Notes: generated by a model not told the origin, from the sequence alone. A DNA stretch of 64,000 nt from Leucocoprinus leucothites (GCA_013368445.1 JAACJO010000016.1:806001-870000), one strand, 5' to 3'. Positions 1 to 12,578 are shown, counted from the stretch's first letter. Made by a program: numbers and translations.

Positions 1-373
1 CACAGTCAGGAGGAGACGGAAAGACCAGTCTAACAGTGAGCCTCTGGCCGATCAATCAGGACCAACTTGGAAGTGTGTCAACCCACCGACGCCGCACGCA
101 AAGTCCATTACTATAGTTTCATCCTCCTCAAACATGTATGCTCTACGAAATGCTTTGGCAGCCCTGGATAATTCATGAGGAATTCGTCTGAAAATCAGTC
201 ACCGAAACAATTGAGGATGGGAAGCGGGGGGATATCGAGGGCTGGTGGTGATGTATTATAACAGTGAAAAACGATGAACACCTTCGCGCTAATTCCACCG
301 CATTAGAAGAATCAAAGTTTTGTTCTTCTAAACAATCATAATATTGCTCGTTCATCAATCGGTAGTGATCCAT
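1..373 (-). CDS. Class I SAM-dependent methyltransferase, 5' part only
   Basis: Only the first exons are in the window; the gene runs off the left edge. Exon 1 (282-373) starts at the ATG at 373. A 94-bp intron (188-281) follows, and exon 2 begins at 187. The spliced frame has an N-terminal helix region ending in VELARR, then AFRRAYMFEEDET and IVMDFACGVG. The last segment matches methyltransferase motif I (hydrophobics, D/E, xGxG), which binds S-adenosylmethionine. Position and wording fit the large fungal family of small soluble class I methyltransferases. Just after motif I the frame needs another intron near 80-90, and I could not fix its borders. Substrate cannot be inferred. The family call rests on motif I and its spacing from the N-terminus. 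Confidence 0.7.
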
Positions 374-1019
374 TGTGTCGGTAGCATGAGAGTGTCTGAT
401 AAAATAGAAAGGGGAATGGTCTTAAAACCATAAGTACAAAACGTTGATCATGATTCCATCACACGCGTTAGTCCACGATCAAGATCAATTGTTAATCAAA
501 TTCAAAAATTCCCTCCAGTGGTACCCTATTCTAAAGACTGTCCTCGAGGAGCCCTCAAGAGCCCTCTCCGACAGCTAGACAATTATCTACTAAAGCTCTA
601 GCATAGGGCAAAATCAAAAATCAAAAAATCAAAACAAAAGGATAGCAATAAAGTACAGAAACAACCCGCGACGTAATACTTCGTGATCATGTCGTAGCAT
701 CTAGCCAAAGCTGTACAGAAAGTAGAAGTAACCGTCAGGACAGGGAGAAGCCGGCTCCTGGCCGTCAGGTTATCTACTTGAAAGGTAGAAAATGATAGAA
801 GATGAAGCATGATGTTGCAGATAATTTACAATGATGCATGGATATCCAAAGCGAGCAGAGAGTGAGGTGTCAGTGAGACGGTGATGTTTAAAGAATGATT
901 GTCTTGTCGTCACATCAAGTAACGCAAGAGAGATAATTTTTAGTGCACAATGCAAGCGGAATTGGTTTCGTGGGTGTACACTGGGAGAGTGTTGGAGAGG
1001 TTTGTATGTGGTCGATAAT
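374..1019. other. Intergenic region, no gene seen
   Basis: This stretch holds the upstream region of the left-edge methyltransferase and the 3' flank of the PL14 gene. Short open frames on both strands have no splice continuity or recognisable motif. I see no RNA gene or repeat. Confidence 0.5.
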
Positions 1020-2282
1020 TTAGAGTTTTTCGGTAATGGCAACAGAGAAATCAGAGAAGTAGACGTCTTGGTTCTTGGGGCTAGCGAAGTCGGAACTAGA
1101 GCCTGGATTGGGAAACAACGTGATCAGAAATCCAGCTCAACACATGCCATAGCTCGGATTACCCACCTCCGAAGAAAGTTTGCATCTGTAATCCTCGCAT
1201 CTTACCCTCACCGCCGTCACGGAGAACAAGGCCGCTGACGTTGATAACGCTCTCGCCGTTGGCCCAGAGTTGAAGTTCACCGTTGGCCTTGCCGGGATCG
1301 TTGAGCCTGACACGCTCTGAGATGGTCGTCCATTTGCCGGTGGCGAACTTGAAGGAACCACGACCGACAGAAGCACCATAAGTGGGGTTGCAGTCAGATT
1401 CAGGCTTGATGTTGCAAACTTTCTTGTTCTCATTAAACGAGGGAGGAAGGTAGGTGTACATTTCACCATCTCCTTCACCACGCCACATGAGGCGAGCCGA
1501 GAAACAGCCATTGTCGCGACGGCCACCAGAGCAGCTGACAGCTTCGGATGCACTGTTACCACCGTCTGATGAAACGCACTGGATTAGTATCGGGAAATAT
1601 CATGGCACAAACAAAGAGGCTCACAAATGCCGGGGAGCTTGCCACCCTTCTGGAACTCAAAGCCCTCGGGGAAGAAGACTGAATAACCAAAAGTAGCCTC
1701 CTTTGCGGTGGTGAGGTCAACGTTATCAGGGCCAGGGGCGTAGAACGAGAAGCCGCCCCTAGGCTCATGACCAAAGTTGTAGGAACCCTTTGGGTAGTGA
1801 GCCTTCATAGCTTTCTTGCCGTCAGGAGCGTCAACATAGGGGTGAGCAAGATCCTTAATCTCGCTTGTTGGACGGAAGGTGGAATCAGAGAGAGGAACAG
1901 AGTCCTTGGAAGGGGCGGTAGTCCAAGAGACGAGGGTATCGGCAACAGGGAAGAGCTTCCCAAGCAAGCCACTGAGGACACCACCACCGGAGGACCCATT
2001 GTCGTCCGAGGAATCATCATCATCATCATCCGAAGAAGATGAACCGGAGCTGGGCTTGGAAGTCTCCTTGGGTCCCTCAGGCTTGCCAGAAGATGAGGGA
2101 GTGGGATCAGCGCTCCCAGACGGAGCTGCGATAGCCGCATGAGTAGCAGTAGCACCGTACGACGGGGCGGTACTGGTTACACGGCGGCATTTCGAGCGAC
2201 GATGATGATGGTGAAGGGGGACGGCGCTAGCCAGAGCGACGATGAATGCAAGGAAGAAAATAACGTGTCTTGAAGTGTGCAT
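1020..2282 (-). CDS. Secreted polysaccharide lyase, family 14-like
   Basis: Probable extracellular lyase acting on uronic-acid polysaccharides by beta-elimination. Three exons (1625-2282, 1167-1565, 1020-1102) give 379 residues with consistent phases. I chose the ATG at 2282 rather than an in-frame ATG 18 codons upstream because it puts a signal peptide (FFLAFIVALASA) at the N-terminus. Next come a His/Arg cluster, a Ser/Pro linker and an Asp/Ser run (about residues 60-110) that looks like a flexible spacer. The catalytic-type domain follows, with YGGNSASE, CSGGRRDNGCFSARLMWR and the C-terminal DVYFSDFSVAI. These blocks are characteristic of basidiomycete proteins annotated as PL14 (alginate or glucuronan lyase fold). 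The actual substrate is not shown. An L-rhamnose mutarotase on the same strand 2.2 kb away may hint at uronate/rhamnose polymers. Confidence 0.8.
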
Positions 2283-2915
2283 GTTCGCTGATTTCTTGTA
2301 AGGCAGAAAGGGTATGCCAACCGAAGAGATGTGCAAGTGAACGTGGAGGTTTTAAAGTCACGAGAAAAGAGAGACTAAGAAAAACCGAGGATGAGGCGAC
2401 CACACGAAAAGGAATGTGAGGGGAGAGAGGGGCGAGAACACTCGACTAGGAAAAGTGGAGTGGGTTGGTACTTAACCGCGAAACCAAAGGGATGATGGTG
2501 GTTGGAGGGAAGGGGGATGAGAAAACTGTTTGCCCATTGGCGCCATCTCTTGAAGGAGCACCTTGGCAGATCGGAGATTCGTTTGAATGTGACTATCAAT
2601 AGAAAATTCTTTGGCCCTTGTCTTCGATGCGTGACAAAAAAACAATGGCCAGGTAGAACCTTTTGTTCTCCCATCTACTCTTCTTAGCTATTCGCCTCCA
2701 ATATACAAGTCTTTTAAACAAAGAACAGAGCTGACCTAGGAGGTTTTCTGAGGCCTTTGGGCTTGGCGGTAGGTACCACCGAAAATTTGCCTGCCTCCCG
2801 GGCGTGACATGACACAGATAGTGGATGTGGGAATCAGGAACAACAATCAGACATACGGAAAACTGGACAGGGGTGCAACGCTTTTCATCAGGTTCCGTTC
2901 ACGGTTCGTCTCATC
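2283..2915. promoter_or_regulatory. Upstream region of the PL14 gene
   Basis: About 630 bp between the PL14 start and the stop of the small secreted protein gene; both genes are on the minus strand. It must hold the PL14 promoter. I see no clear TATA motif and no other gene. Confidence 0.4.
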
Positions 2916-3457
2916 TTAACGCGACGGGTGTGCTTTCTGTATGGACTTCATCGAATTGTGTCTGGCTACAAGCTGGCTTAGCGCAGCGTCTCTTGTTCAC
3001 GGAGATGAAGCAGAATCACACGCTGAGATGATTCGATGCTTACCTTGACAACGCGTCTGAACGGGAAATGTAACGCATGGCCAAAACGGCAATGGATGTG
3101 TCAAGGCTATTCGGAGATGGTGGAAGCCTGACATGGAGCCTGGAATGTCCCATTCCGGCATCAATAACTTAAAATTTTCGATTAGTCTCGATGAATCACT
3201 GGCGGTCGGCCAGTTTATTGAATTCCGAATGCTTTGCTTCAGCATCGGTGTCGGCGAGGAGTTCGTGCTTCGTAGCATGTTGTGTCCCGAGCGAGAATGA
3301 ATTGATGAGCTGAGATATGTTCTAGTGGCTGGCGACGGCACCAACCCATGCCGAGTGACCCGTTCTAACATGTTATGTGATCATGTAACGTCACACAGGC
3401 GATGGCAGCGCACACGAGAGCAAGCAACAAGCAGATGGGAGTTGTCGACTTCGACAT
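2916..3457 (-). CDS. Small secreted protein, unrecognised
   Basis: Four short exons (3395-3457, 3200-3321, 3044-3139, 2916-2991) join with all phases consistent to 118 residues. The introns are 73, 60 and 52 bp with GT-AG ends. Exon 1 alone encodes a classical signal peptide: MSKSTT, then the hydrophobic stretch ICLLLALVCAAIAC. The mature part (about 97 residues) is hydrophilic, with an acidic helix (HELLADTDAEAKHSEF) and a basic C-terminus ending KAHPSR. The mature part has no conserved cysteine pattern, so it does not look like a hydrophobin. I do not recognise the family. It sits between the PL14 lyase and the rhamnose mutarotase, all on the minus strand. Exon borders are inferred, since no single exon is long enough to stand out. 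Confidence 0.5.
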
Positions 3458-4499
3458 ATGTATCTGTCAGTGTCTGAGAATCCGATCTGTGTGATCCACG
3501 GGATGGCGCTCCTGGGAGAGAAAAAATTCGCCACCGTTTCGCTCTTGATTAGCGATATCGACTTAATGAGATTAGATTATAATTGTCGCCACTTCAATGT
3601 AGCCGGAGGCCCAGCAGCCATTGCCCAAAGCACTCCGCTTCTCGGTCTATTCATGACGGAGTTCGCCACAATGATCTACGTAGCTGATTTTGACAAGTAC
3701 ATAGAGCCACACACTAGTGTATAACCTAACTTATACAGAGCTACTACCGCCACCCAGTGGTCCCGGCAAGTGGTTGAATTCTTCGATTTCGACTGAGAAA
3801 CCACATGTTATCCAAGCCTAGCTCCTAACGGCCCCAACTGACAAACACGCATTTTTGGAATATATCGCACGGAATAACCTTACCATACCTAGAACCGGGG
3901 CAGACTGACCGCTGACCGCCGTTGTGAGCGCTGGAGCCAGGCGCCAAGGTTCAGAGGGACGAAATGGATTGGTGGAGTGGGGTGGAGAAACTTGAGCTGA
4001 TATATCCAGCCCTGTGAAATTATTTCATGCTTCGTTGTCGCCCGCAGTCGCGTACTTGGAAGATGCAAAGAATATGATTAGTGTTTATATTTAGACATGT
4101 TCATCATTACTTCAAGGGAAACCTTGCCAGTGCATGGCTGTTGGTGCACCGGTGAAAGCTCATCATGATTGTGATATTAGACTTCTGTTAATTCATCCAC
4201 TTTCGCCACTCTCATGCGCCCTCCGGTTTATCGTGGCATCCTATTGGGCCGAAAAGGAGCTCTTGATACTTGGAAAGTTCTATGCGGAGTTGTTTCTCCG
4301 AGGCCGCTTCCTTGTCAATAGCGGTACAAGTGTTCAAATCTCTTCCCGACAGTAATTCCGAGTTTCAGCGTCTTATATGTTTTACTTCAAATACCCCAGC
4401 AGTCGCGCTTTCGCTCCTTGTGATTCGGCTTCCACCAGGGTACAAACTAGCTTCCCGTATCTCGTCGTTATAATTACTGGACACTACTTTGAACTGCTT
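3458..4499. other. Intergenic region, no gene seen
   Basis: About 1 kb between the stop of the rhamnose mutarotase and the start of the small secreted protein. Open frames here (for example 3458-3724 plus and 4134-4473 plus) have no motifs or splice partners. The part next to 3458 must serve as promoter for the small secreted protein gene. Confidence 0.45.
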
Positions 4500-5016
4500 T
4501 CAGTCCTCAAACCTAAATACCTCTTCAACCTCCTGTTTACCCAAAACCACGAGTCAGTATATGTAGATCAATCAACCAGGGAAAGGAACATGAGGGTTTC
4601 GGGGGATAGAATGATATTTACCTGCCACCATGGAATGTCTTTGCCACTTCCAGTTGCACCGTCGACGAAACTCTCTTGCATCCCATCGGTCAAAGCCCAC
4701 CATTTCTGTGTCTCAGGATCCTCAGCTACCTTGGCCATATCAGCAGCGTAATCATTCCCAGTGTATTTGAACGTAGCAATGAGAAGTTGAAGGGGCGGAT
4801 AATGATTAATCGAGTAATCGGTTATATGAGCTCTTTTTAGCGCTGCAAGTACTCCCGGCCAGACTGCTGCATGGATTTGTTTGTACTCCTCTACCCGAGA
4901 AGGTTTGAGCTGTGGATCAAAGCACTCGGTTATTGAGAATATGTGGAACAGGGAAATATGATGACCTTAATGATTTGGCAGACGCGTTTGGCGGAGTTGG
5001 GAGTGCCGGAGGACAT
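4500..5016 (-). CDS. L-rhamnose mutarotase family protein
   Basis: Interconverts the alpha and beta anomers of L-rhamnose, feeding sugar released from rhamnose-rich polymers into catabolism. Three exons (4966-5016, 4622-4924, 4500-4532) give 128 residues. The small first and last exons fall on exact phases. Family blocks visible in order are KRVCQIIK, LKPSRVEEYKQIHAAVWP, ALKRAHITDYSI, LLIATFKYTGNDY, the tryptophan pair KWWALTDGMQES, PWWQ and the C-terminal EVFRFED. This is the usual order for the small dimeric alpha-beta barrel mutarotases (about 105-130 residues). The conserved Tyr/His and WW residues of the sugar pocket are present. The gene diverges from the Rab11 gene across about 580 bp. 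Confidence in the family is high. Confidence 0.88.
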
Positions 5017-5595
5017 CACGTATCAGATAGGGGCTCTGACGGGAAGGTGTTCCGGGCGTCAAAGTCAGAGGGATTCAAGGTACTATCAACTTAAGAAGCT
5101 GGCGAGCGAAAGGGAATCACATTTCGATGTCTGTATTTCACTGCTTGTCGCGGACCGTCGGTCCTGTAAGGCCATTCGAGGTCCCATACCAATCCGGGGG
5201 AACTACTTATTTCTGTACTGGGAGGAAGATAGGAATCAATTTACGGTCGACAGATATAGATAAGCGGAGGTGACTTCAAATCTGTCACAACCAGGTGATG
5301 CCAATTGATGCATTGCCATTCTAATAATCCTGGTGACTACAATTCTGTATGCATACCACATAGCAAGCAGGAGACTAGGGTAAATACTTTTGGGTCTCAA
5401 CTACTGGTTGGCTGAACGTGGGTCAGTATTTAAGCGAGTATGGCAACGCAAGGAAGAATTACCTACAATATAATGATGATGTTTATTTATTTTTATATTT
5501 GAACTCCGACCCATCACGGCAGCCCTCACGAGCAGCAGTCTCAACACCAGCTCTTTACATTCTTACGACCACCACTCTGTTTATCTCTTTACACA
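5017..5595. promoter_or_regulatory. Divergent promoter: rhamnose mutarotase / Rab11
   Basis: The mutarotase starts at 5016 on the minus strand and the Rab11 gene at 5596 on the plus strand, so both promoters lie in these 579 bp. The Rab11 side has a pyrimidine-rich run just before the start (about 5560-5592), common in constitutive fungal promoters. I see no coding sequence. Confidence 0.5.
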
Positions 5596-6770
<1,175 letters not shown>

Positions 6771-7571
6771 AGGGCTGACATAGAAGGCGACCTCGTGGCC
6801 GTAGCTTTCCCGAGGAGACCATTCAACCCCAGCGAATCTCTTGCCGTTTCTTAATAACTTCGCTGCGGGACTCTTGCCTTTGGAACGGTGTAATTCTACC
6901 ATAGGTTTTACATGTTGTTTTCTCTTCATCCCCCGGTCTATACTGTACTTCCCTTATATCTCTCTCATTTGTTTTCCTCGTGCGATATGCTCGTGGTGAA
7001 CCCTCTGAGTAGGCTGAGGCACATGTGGAGTCGTTCTCACTATTATGTGCTCCGAAGAAAATCATGATATAAGATCCGGCCTCAAGTCTAAATTCATTAC
7101 CTCCTTGACGTTCGCATGGCAACCACTTATTCGAAACTCTGTCAGCTGAGCTCGCTATCCATTGTGGGCGCTCGTTTTCAGTGTACTGTCCCATAATCAT
7201 GAAGGGTGTCTTGGGTGATGTATGCACAGGTTTGGTCTAGCAGCTGTATTGGTGGCGGGCTGAATTTGAAGAACAAAACCGTTGAACCGAACGCTGTAGC
7301 TCTTTCTCTCACACTCCTGTCTGCGACCGCTGCGGTTCGCTATCAACGGATCTCTTGGCTTTTGGAGGTTGTTTACATACCCTAACAGCAAGGACAGCCT
7401 CACCTTTTGGGCTTGTCATTTACCTTCACCATCGTACGACTTTTTACCCACTGACTTCGCTTCAACTGAGAAGCTTGGATTGGCGCCTGGACGAGGACAG
7501 AACGCTGAAGCTTTGAACTTCACGAACATCATACCTATCTGCATCAGGATCCGGAATCTCACACGCACGCG
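6771..7571. other. Intergenic region with a 5.8S-like 17-mer
   Basis: 800 bp between the Rab11 stop and the M50B start, both plus strand. A 134-codon minus-strand frame (6823-7227) has no known motif. Positions 7344-7360 match the conserved start of fungal 5.8S rRNA over 17 bases, but the rest of the rRNA is absent. The M50B promoter should lie in the right half. Confidence 0.4.
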
Positions 7572-9252
7572 ATGCCGTTTCTGAATGGCCCCGAATCAGG
7601 AGGACAGGGACCGGAACACCTGTTCATCCGCGACTTCCAAACGCGAGTGACGCCGAATGAGACCCAGAGGAATACCTTGATTGTTGCTGGGGTGTATATC
7701 CTAGTTATTGCAATTCTCTGGTAAGTAGCTATATTTCGGGGCCTTTTTGTAAAGGAGTATTGATATTTGGGCTGTTCTGTGGATTAGGCATGTTCCATAT
7801 CTCAAAGTAATAAGTGAGTTGCTTCGCTCGCGCGTCGAAAGCTCTGGAGGTTGATAAATGACTTCATTCGCTGTGGTGCTCAGTATACCCTTTCAAGTGA
7901 GTTTATTCCATATGCTTTGTGCAAATAATACCCATCTGAACATATATGACTGTCATGTAGGCTTCTCACCGTCGGTTTCCATGAGGTGAGTATTATTATT
8001 CATGAATAATGTGTTGGAAAGAGTGTTGATCCTCGTGTTCTCATTCCTAGATGAGCCATGCGCTCGTCGGCCTGTTAACGTGTGCTCGCATCCATTCGAT
8101 CGAACTCGACCGTAAGTGGCACGATTCTCGTTTATTGCGAAGCAAGATTACTAACTATGACATCTGCCCTCCTATACGTTCGATCCACCCCTCGCCCACG
8201 CACAATTTGGCTTTCGGGATGGCTTCCTTTCACTGGACCATCACACACACCTTCTAATACCCCCGACCGAATTTACCTGCCGTCTAAAACGTCCATACGG
8301 CTTCCTATTATGAATCAATGAATCAACAGCGGACGAAGGAGGAGCTACGAAAATGTCAGGTGGCATTCAATGGTTAACTTTACCCGCAGGATACCTGGGA
8401 TCCTCATTCATCGGTGCATGTCTGATTGCATGTGGATTCGATACCAACGCGAGTAAAGTCGCTTCACTCGTTTTGGCCGTGTTCTTCTTGATTACTTTGT
8501 GGTGGGCGAGGAGAAATTGGTTGTGAGTAACCTTTTGCTGTGATTTAATTTCTGACTGGTGGTTGATATTCGTGCTGAATAGGACATGGGTGTTGATTCT
8601 GGGAATGTCAGGTTTGATTGTGTTGTTCTGGTTTGCTGGTGGAGGTGTTGCATTGCGGTACCTGGTACGTGTTATTGCATGGGTTATGTGTGGGGAAAGA
8701 AAGACTGATGCACGCCTACAGGTTTTATTTATCGGTGTCATGTCATGCATGTACGTGCTTTGGGATGTCATCGGTAGGTACAGTGTCATTCCCATCTACG
8801 AGCAAAACCCCTAAAGGCAAACATTTCCGCAGATGATACCATAGCAAGGAAAGTCAACACATCAGACGCCTCCGTCTTTGCCGATATTTGTGGCTGCTGT
8901 CCCGCTCGAGGTAAGTGCTGTCGTATCTTCATGCTTATCGCGTGCTGATCATGACCGGTTCGCGAATCTAGTGTGGGGCGTGATCTGGCTAATCCAAGCA
9001 ATCATTTTCTTTGCACTAGGCGTCATTGTCGGATTGGTCGCCTTCAAGGTATATATTTTGCTTATTTTGACGAAACAAACGCTGAACTTATTCTCGATGA
9101 AGGAAACGGCTGCTGAGCAGAAAGAAGCATCCAGTCATTTCATACCAGTACCTGGCAGTTCCTCGGGTGCGCTGGGCCTCGTACCCGACTTGACGAAAGC
9201 TGTGGTCGTGTCGGTCATCACAGCGATATGTGGCAGCTTTATGACTCTCTGA
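7572..9252 (+). CDS. Peptidase M50B-like multi-pass membrane protein
   Basis: Eleven exons (7572-7720, 7788-7813, 7884-7896, 7961-7985, 8051-8111, 8330-8522, 8583-8664, 8722-8773, 8833-8910, 8972-9048, 9103-9252) give 301 residues with continuous phases. After a hydrophilic N-terminus and one membrane span (LIVAGVYILVIAILW) comes VGFHEMSHALVG. This is the HExxH zinc site of site-2-protease-like M50 enzymes. Further conserved blocks are GGIQWLTLPAGYLGSS and DVIDDTIAR, separated by several hydrophobic spans. The fold matches the fungal and bacterial M50B-like group, whose substrates are unknown. The intron between exons 4 and 5 splits HE from MSH. Exon 3 is a 13-nt microexon. Proteolytic activity is an inference from the intact zinc motif. 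Confidence 0.85.
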
Positions 9253-10853
9253 GCCCCTTTTCCTCGATACCCTCTTCTTTTGCGGGGCGCTAGGGGCTCA
9301 CCTGAGGTGTAGTGGTGTGCCCAATCAATGGACCCTTCCTCTGTGCGTGGATGAAAAGCAGTAGATGAAATACTTTATGATGCGTGATGGATTTGCGACT
9401 ATTCCTTCAGGACTTGACACTCGTGGACTTGTACATAGAAGAAGCTCGAAATGTGAATTTCTAGAACATTGTCTGTGTGGCTCCCTAGCTCCTTGTCTAT
9501 CGTTTTGGACTCTTTCTGTATAAATGATTCAAATGTCTTATTATATAAATAGTGCCACCGTTAACGGTTTAAACTCGGCCACAGATCAATCACTTCAAGG
9601 TACCTATTATCCACTAGACGAACCTTATTCATTATTAGCCGCGGCCACTGGCTTGAGGGGCGCTGTCAGTGACCACCGCCCTGGACGCTCGATACCGCTT
9701 TTGTAAGGTGCCAATCCTTTCAAGAGTCAAATATGCTGATAAGTTGGCCTTACAGATATCAGTTTTGTCTTGGTCTCCCTGTCACTTTGGTGTATCAGGT
9801 GTTTCATATCAGAATGGCTGATACTTTACCAGCCTAGTCGAGAGATGTACCGTAATCTAGTGATTCTTGGCGAATTGAACGGGGCAGTGGGTGGTGACAC
9901 AGAGAGAGATAGCCCGGGCATAAGCTATCGAGTTTTACTTTCTGTACAAGTCTGTAAACCATTCCTTTCGCTCCTATAACCAGACTAGTGGGACGGTCGT
10001 GCGATAGATACAGTTGCGCCACACCATATGTTGCGAGCCGAACAGCGGTCGACGCTCGCCCTCGGATATGTCATTTGACTACACGTGTAGCGGATAGTTC
10101 ATGCACTGATACAAAGAAGGCTTAATGATAATCCCGCCACATGCAAAGGAGTATAGCACACGAGTACGTAGAAAGAACTCGCTAAAGCGCGGTATGAAAA
10201 GGTCTGGACTGGCGCTTCACCTCGATAGTAGTAGAGCCTAATAGTTTATTGTTTGACGGGTATAAGGGTCAAGTAATGGCTGCCAGTTGGCGGTGGTCAT
10301 CCTGCTTGAATGTTCGTATTCGGTGCTTTTTTTGGAAAGAAGGAGAAACTCCACAGGGCGGTTACCGTAAGTGGTGGCAAGTTCTAACGAGTTTATCGTC
10401 TGAGAAAAAACTCAGGCCAAGCCGAGGCGCATAGCCGCTTTCCTGGAAGAGGCCGCTCAGAATCAATTCTTGTATATGAGGTGCTAGGTTTCAAGACAGA
10501 TCAGTGATGAAATGCCGAGAGGAGACCTGAATATGAAGTTCGGTGGAGAGGGAGAGCGGAGGGCGCCAAGCCTGAGTGACATGGTGATCTACATCACAGT
10601 TTACTGAATTCGATCGCCTGACCTGGTAAACAAGACCATAATCAGTTCTAACGCCCACAGGACTCCGCACTTTGCCTCGCAACCTAATTTAAGTATCCAA
10701 ACAGGATGCAGGAGTCTATTCTGACCCTTCCAAAAGAGCTCAATCCACGTCCTTCTCTTGGAGTATATATCCCTCTGCTGATCTAAAGATAATATCCTTT
10801 CCATCCTGCCCTCTCCCTCCTCTTCTAGGCGAACTTGGGAATAAAGCGATCAA
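9253..10853. other. Intergenic region, no gene seen
   Basis: 1.6 kb between the M50B stop and the F-box start. An AT-rich TATATAAATA-like stretch near 9540 and a few short frames are visible, none with domain or splice support. The last 150 bp before 10854 are rich in pyrimidines and probably form the F-box gene promoter. Confidence 0.4.
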
Positions 10854-12578
10854 ATGTCTTACCTCCGGAGTGGAAAATATCTTCCCAACGAACTCCTCCT
10901 TGTTATTTTCGACTTCCTTGATAACGATGATCTTTGTCGGCTCATCACCGTCTCTATCCGGTTCCGTCATCTCTCCCTCATCGTCTACTTTGCCAAACGC
11001 AATGTTGCAGTTTCCCCACGTGGCCAGATTGACCTTCCGAATCCTGCCAAAACGAAGGAGATGCTGCCGTTAATTCCAAAGGCGCGGTTCGTCACCTCAA
11101 TTAATCGACTTTCTTGTGGACTCCATCACCCACCCAAGTCGTTGTTGCAGAGTATATCTGACTTGACGGCGGTTTTGAGAAGGGTGGAGAGTGTGGCGGA
11201 GTTGACGATCGATTTCTTGACGACTGGAGAGTCATGGACACCAGCGCTTATCAGGCAGGCCAATGCTGGCAACGCGCTGGTCAAGGGTCTAACTGAGCTG
11301 TTTACAGCAGCGGCCCGTGTCTCACACTCTATTATAGTTCGTAATGGGGCATCACTGAGGCTTTCTCTACAGAAAGCGGAGAAAGTAGGCATGCTACGGA
11401 GGAAGTTATCTTCCTCGTTCAGCCCGGTTTCCCGGATGTTTTCTCCACCAAAAGAACTCAAGCGGAAGTCATCTATCCACCAGCTTGTTGCTGCCACCAA
11501 TGATGCAGTTCGCTCCTCCCTCCCTGCTTCCTTCCCTACCAAAGGCGCTGTCAAAGTGTTCAAGATCAACTCTATCATCCTCCTCTCCCAACCTCTCCTT
11601 GACTGGAGTATCCAAACTCTGAATTGTAACGATATAACGGATCTGACATTCGGAAATATCGATTTCCGGAGTGTTGACTGGTCGTTTCTCCTTCCTCAAA
11701 TTCATATACCAGCTCTCAAGAGCCTTGCTTTCCGGGGTTACACGCCCTTCAATGACCTCGTCAATTTCTTGGCTCGCCACGAGACTGTTACCTCTCTCAC
11801 AGTCAACAACATCGACTTTGAGGATTGGGGTCATCCTTCTTCCCTCACAGACCCTTCACCTTCTACTCCGTTCTCCCCTATATTGGAAAATTTCTCAGCA
11901 GCTTTCTCTAACATCAAGAGACTGTCTTGTTGTCCACAAGGACTAGTCAGTCTCCTCTCCGATGCTCTCCACCCCACCGATCCCGAAATCAACCTCTTCC
12001 CCAATCTACGAGCGGTAACAGTCTTATGGAGTCTCGGGATCGGGCAGCAGTTCAGGGCGTCTGTTGTCGGGGATACACTCGCACCCATCGCCGATAAGCT
12101 CAAAGCTTGCGAGAAGGCTGTGTTTGTGGTGGTGTACCGAGTTGATTTAGGCTCGGCTTGGAGTGCTTGCCCGCCTCCTCTCTCGATTCCGAGACCAGCA
12201 AACTCCCTCTACCGATCCGGGACGCTCCTGAATACCAGCCATATCCCTCTGAATCATGATATTCCGGCTATCATGAGCAACTCACCAGTCTCACCCGAGA
12301 CTTTAAGTTCCCTTTTCGCCGCATTCACGGAAATTAGGCTCGATGTGACCCCTAGAGCGGACCGGGATGGGATTCCGGGTCTTACTAAAGCCCTGGCGGA
12401 AGTGTTCACTCATATCAGACATTTCAAAGTCGAGATGCATTCACGAGCTGGAAGGCCAACGCACGAGAATCATATGATGAAGTTGCACCTGTGTCATAAT
12501 ATTTTAAAACAGTTCAAACATTTGAGAGCTGTTTATATCGATGGTGTTCGGTCGAAGGTGGTGCAAAAACAGGGCTGA
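10854..12578 (+). CDS. F-box domain protein
   Basis: Single-exon frame of 574 residues starting at the ATG at 10854. Residues 8-50 (LPNELLLVIFDFLDNDDLCR and the following RFRHLSL) are a typical F-box, which docks on Skp1 in SCF ubiquitin ligases. The remainder has scattered hydrophobic/leucine-rich blocks (SLTVNNIDF, ALKSLAFRG, LRAVTVLWSLG) that resemble the irregular leucine-rich regions of basidiomycete F-box proteins, which presumably bind substrate. The protein is among the few intronless genes here; this is common for this expanded, fast-evolving family. The substrate is unknown. Confidence 0.8.
   Translation: MSYLRSGKYLPNELLLVIFDFLDNDDLCRLITVSIRFRHLSLIVYFAKRNVAVSPRGQIDLPNPAKTKEMLPLIPKARFVTSINRLSCGLHHPPKSLLQSISDLTAVLRRVESVAELTIDFLTTGESWTPALIRQANAGNALVKGLTELFTAAARVSHSIIVRNGASLRLSLQKAEKVGMLRRKLSSSFSPVSRMFSPPKELKRKSSIHQLVAATNDAVRSSLPASFPTKGAVKVFKINSIILLSQPLLDWSIQTLNCNDITDLTFGNIDFRSVDWSFLLPQIHIPALKSLAFRGYTPFNDLVNFLARHETVTSLTVNNIDFEDWGHPSSLTDPSPSTPFSPILENFSAAFSNIKRLSCCPQGLVSLLSDALHPTDPEINLFPNLRAVTVLWSLGIGQQFRASVVGDTLAPIADKLKACEKAVFVVVYRVDLGSAWSACPPPLSIPRPANSLYRSGTLLNTSHIPLNHDIPAIMSNSPVSPETLSSLFAAFTEIRLDVTPRADRDGIPGLTKALAEVFTHIRHFKVEMHSRAGRPTHENHMMKLHLCHNILKQFKHLRAVYIDGVRSKVVQKQG

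Noticed and set aside
6823..7227. Minus-strand frame of 134 codons downstream of Rab11
   Set aside because: No recognisable motif, no promoter or splice partner. It overlaps the expected 3' untranslated region of Rab11.
9530..9706. Plus-strand frame after a TATA-like stretch
   Set aside because: Sixty codons without domain, splice or composition support.
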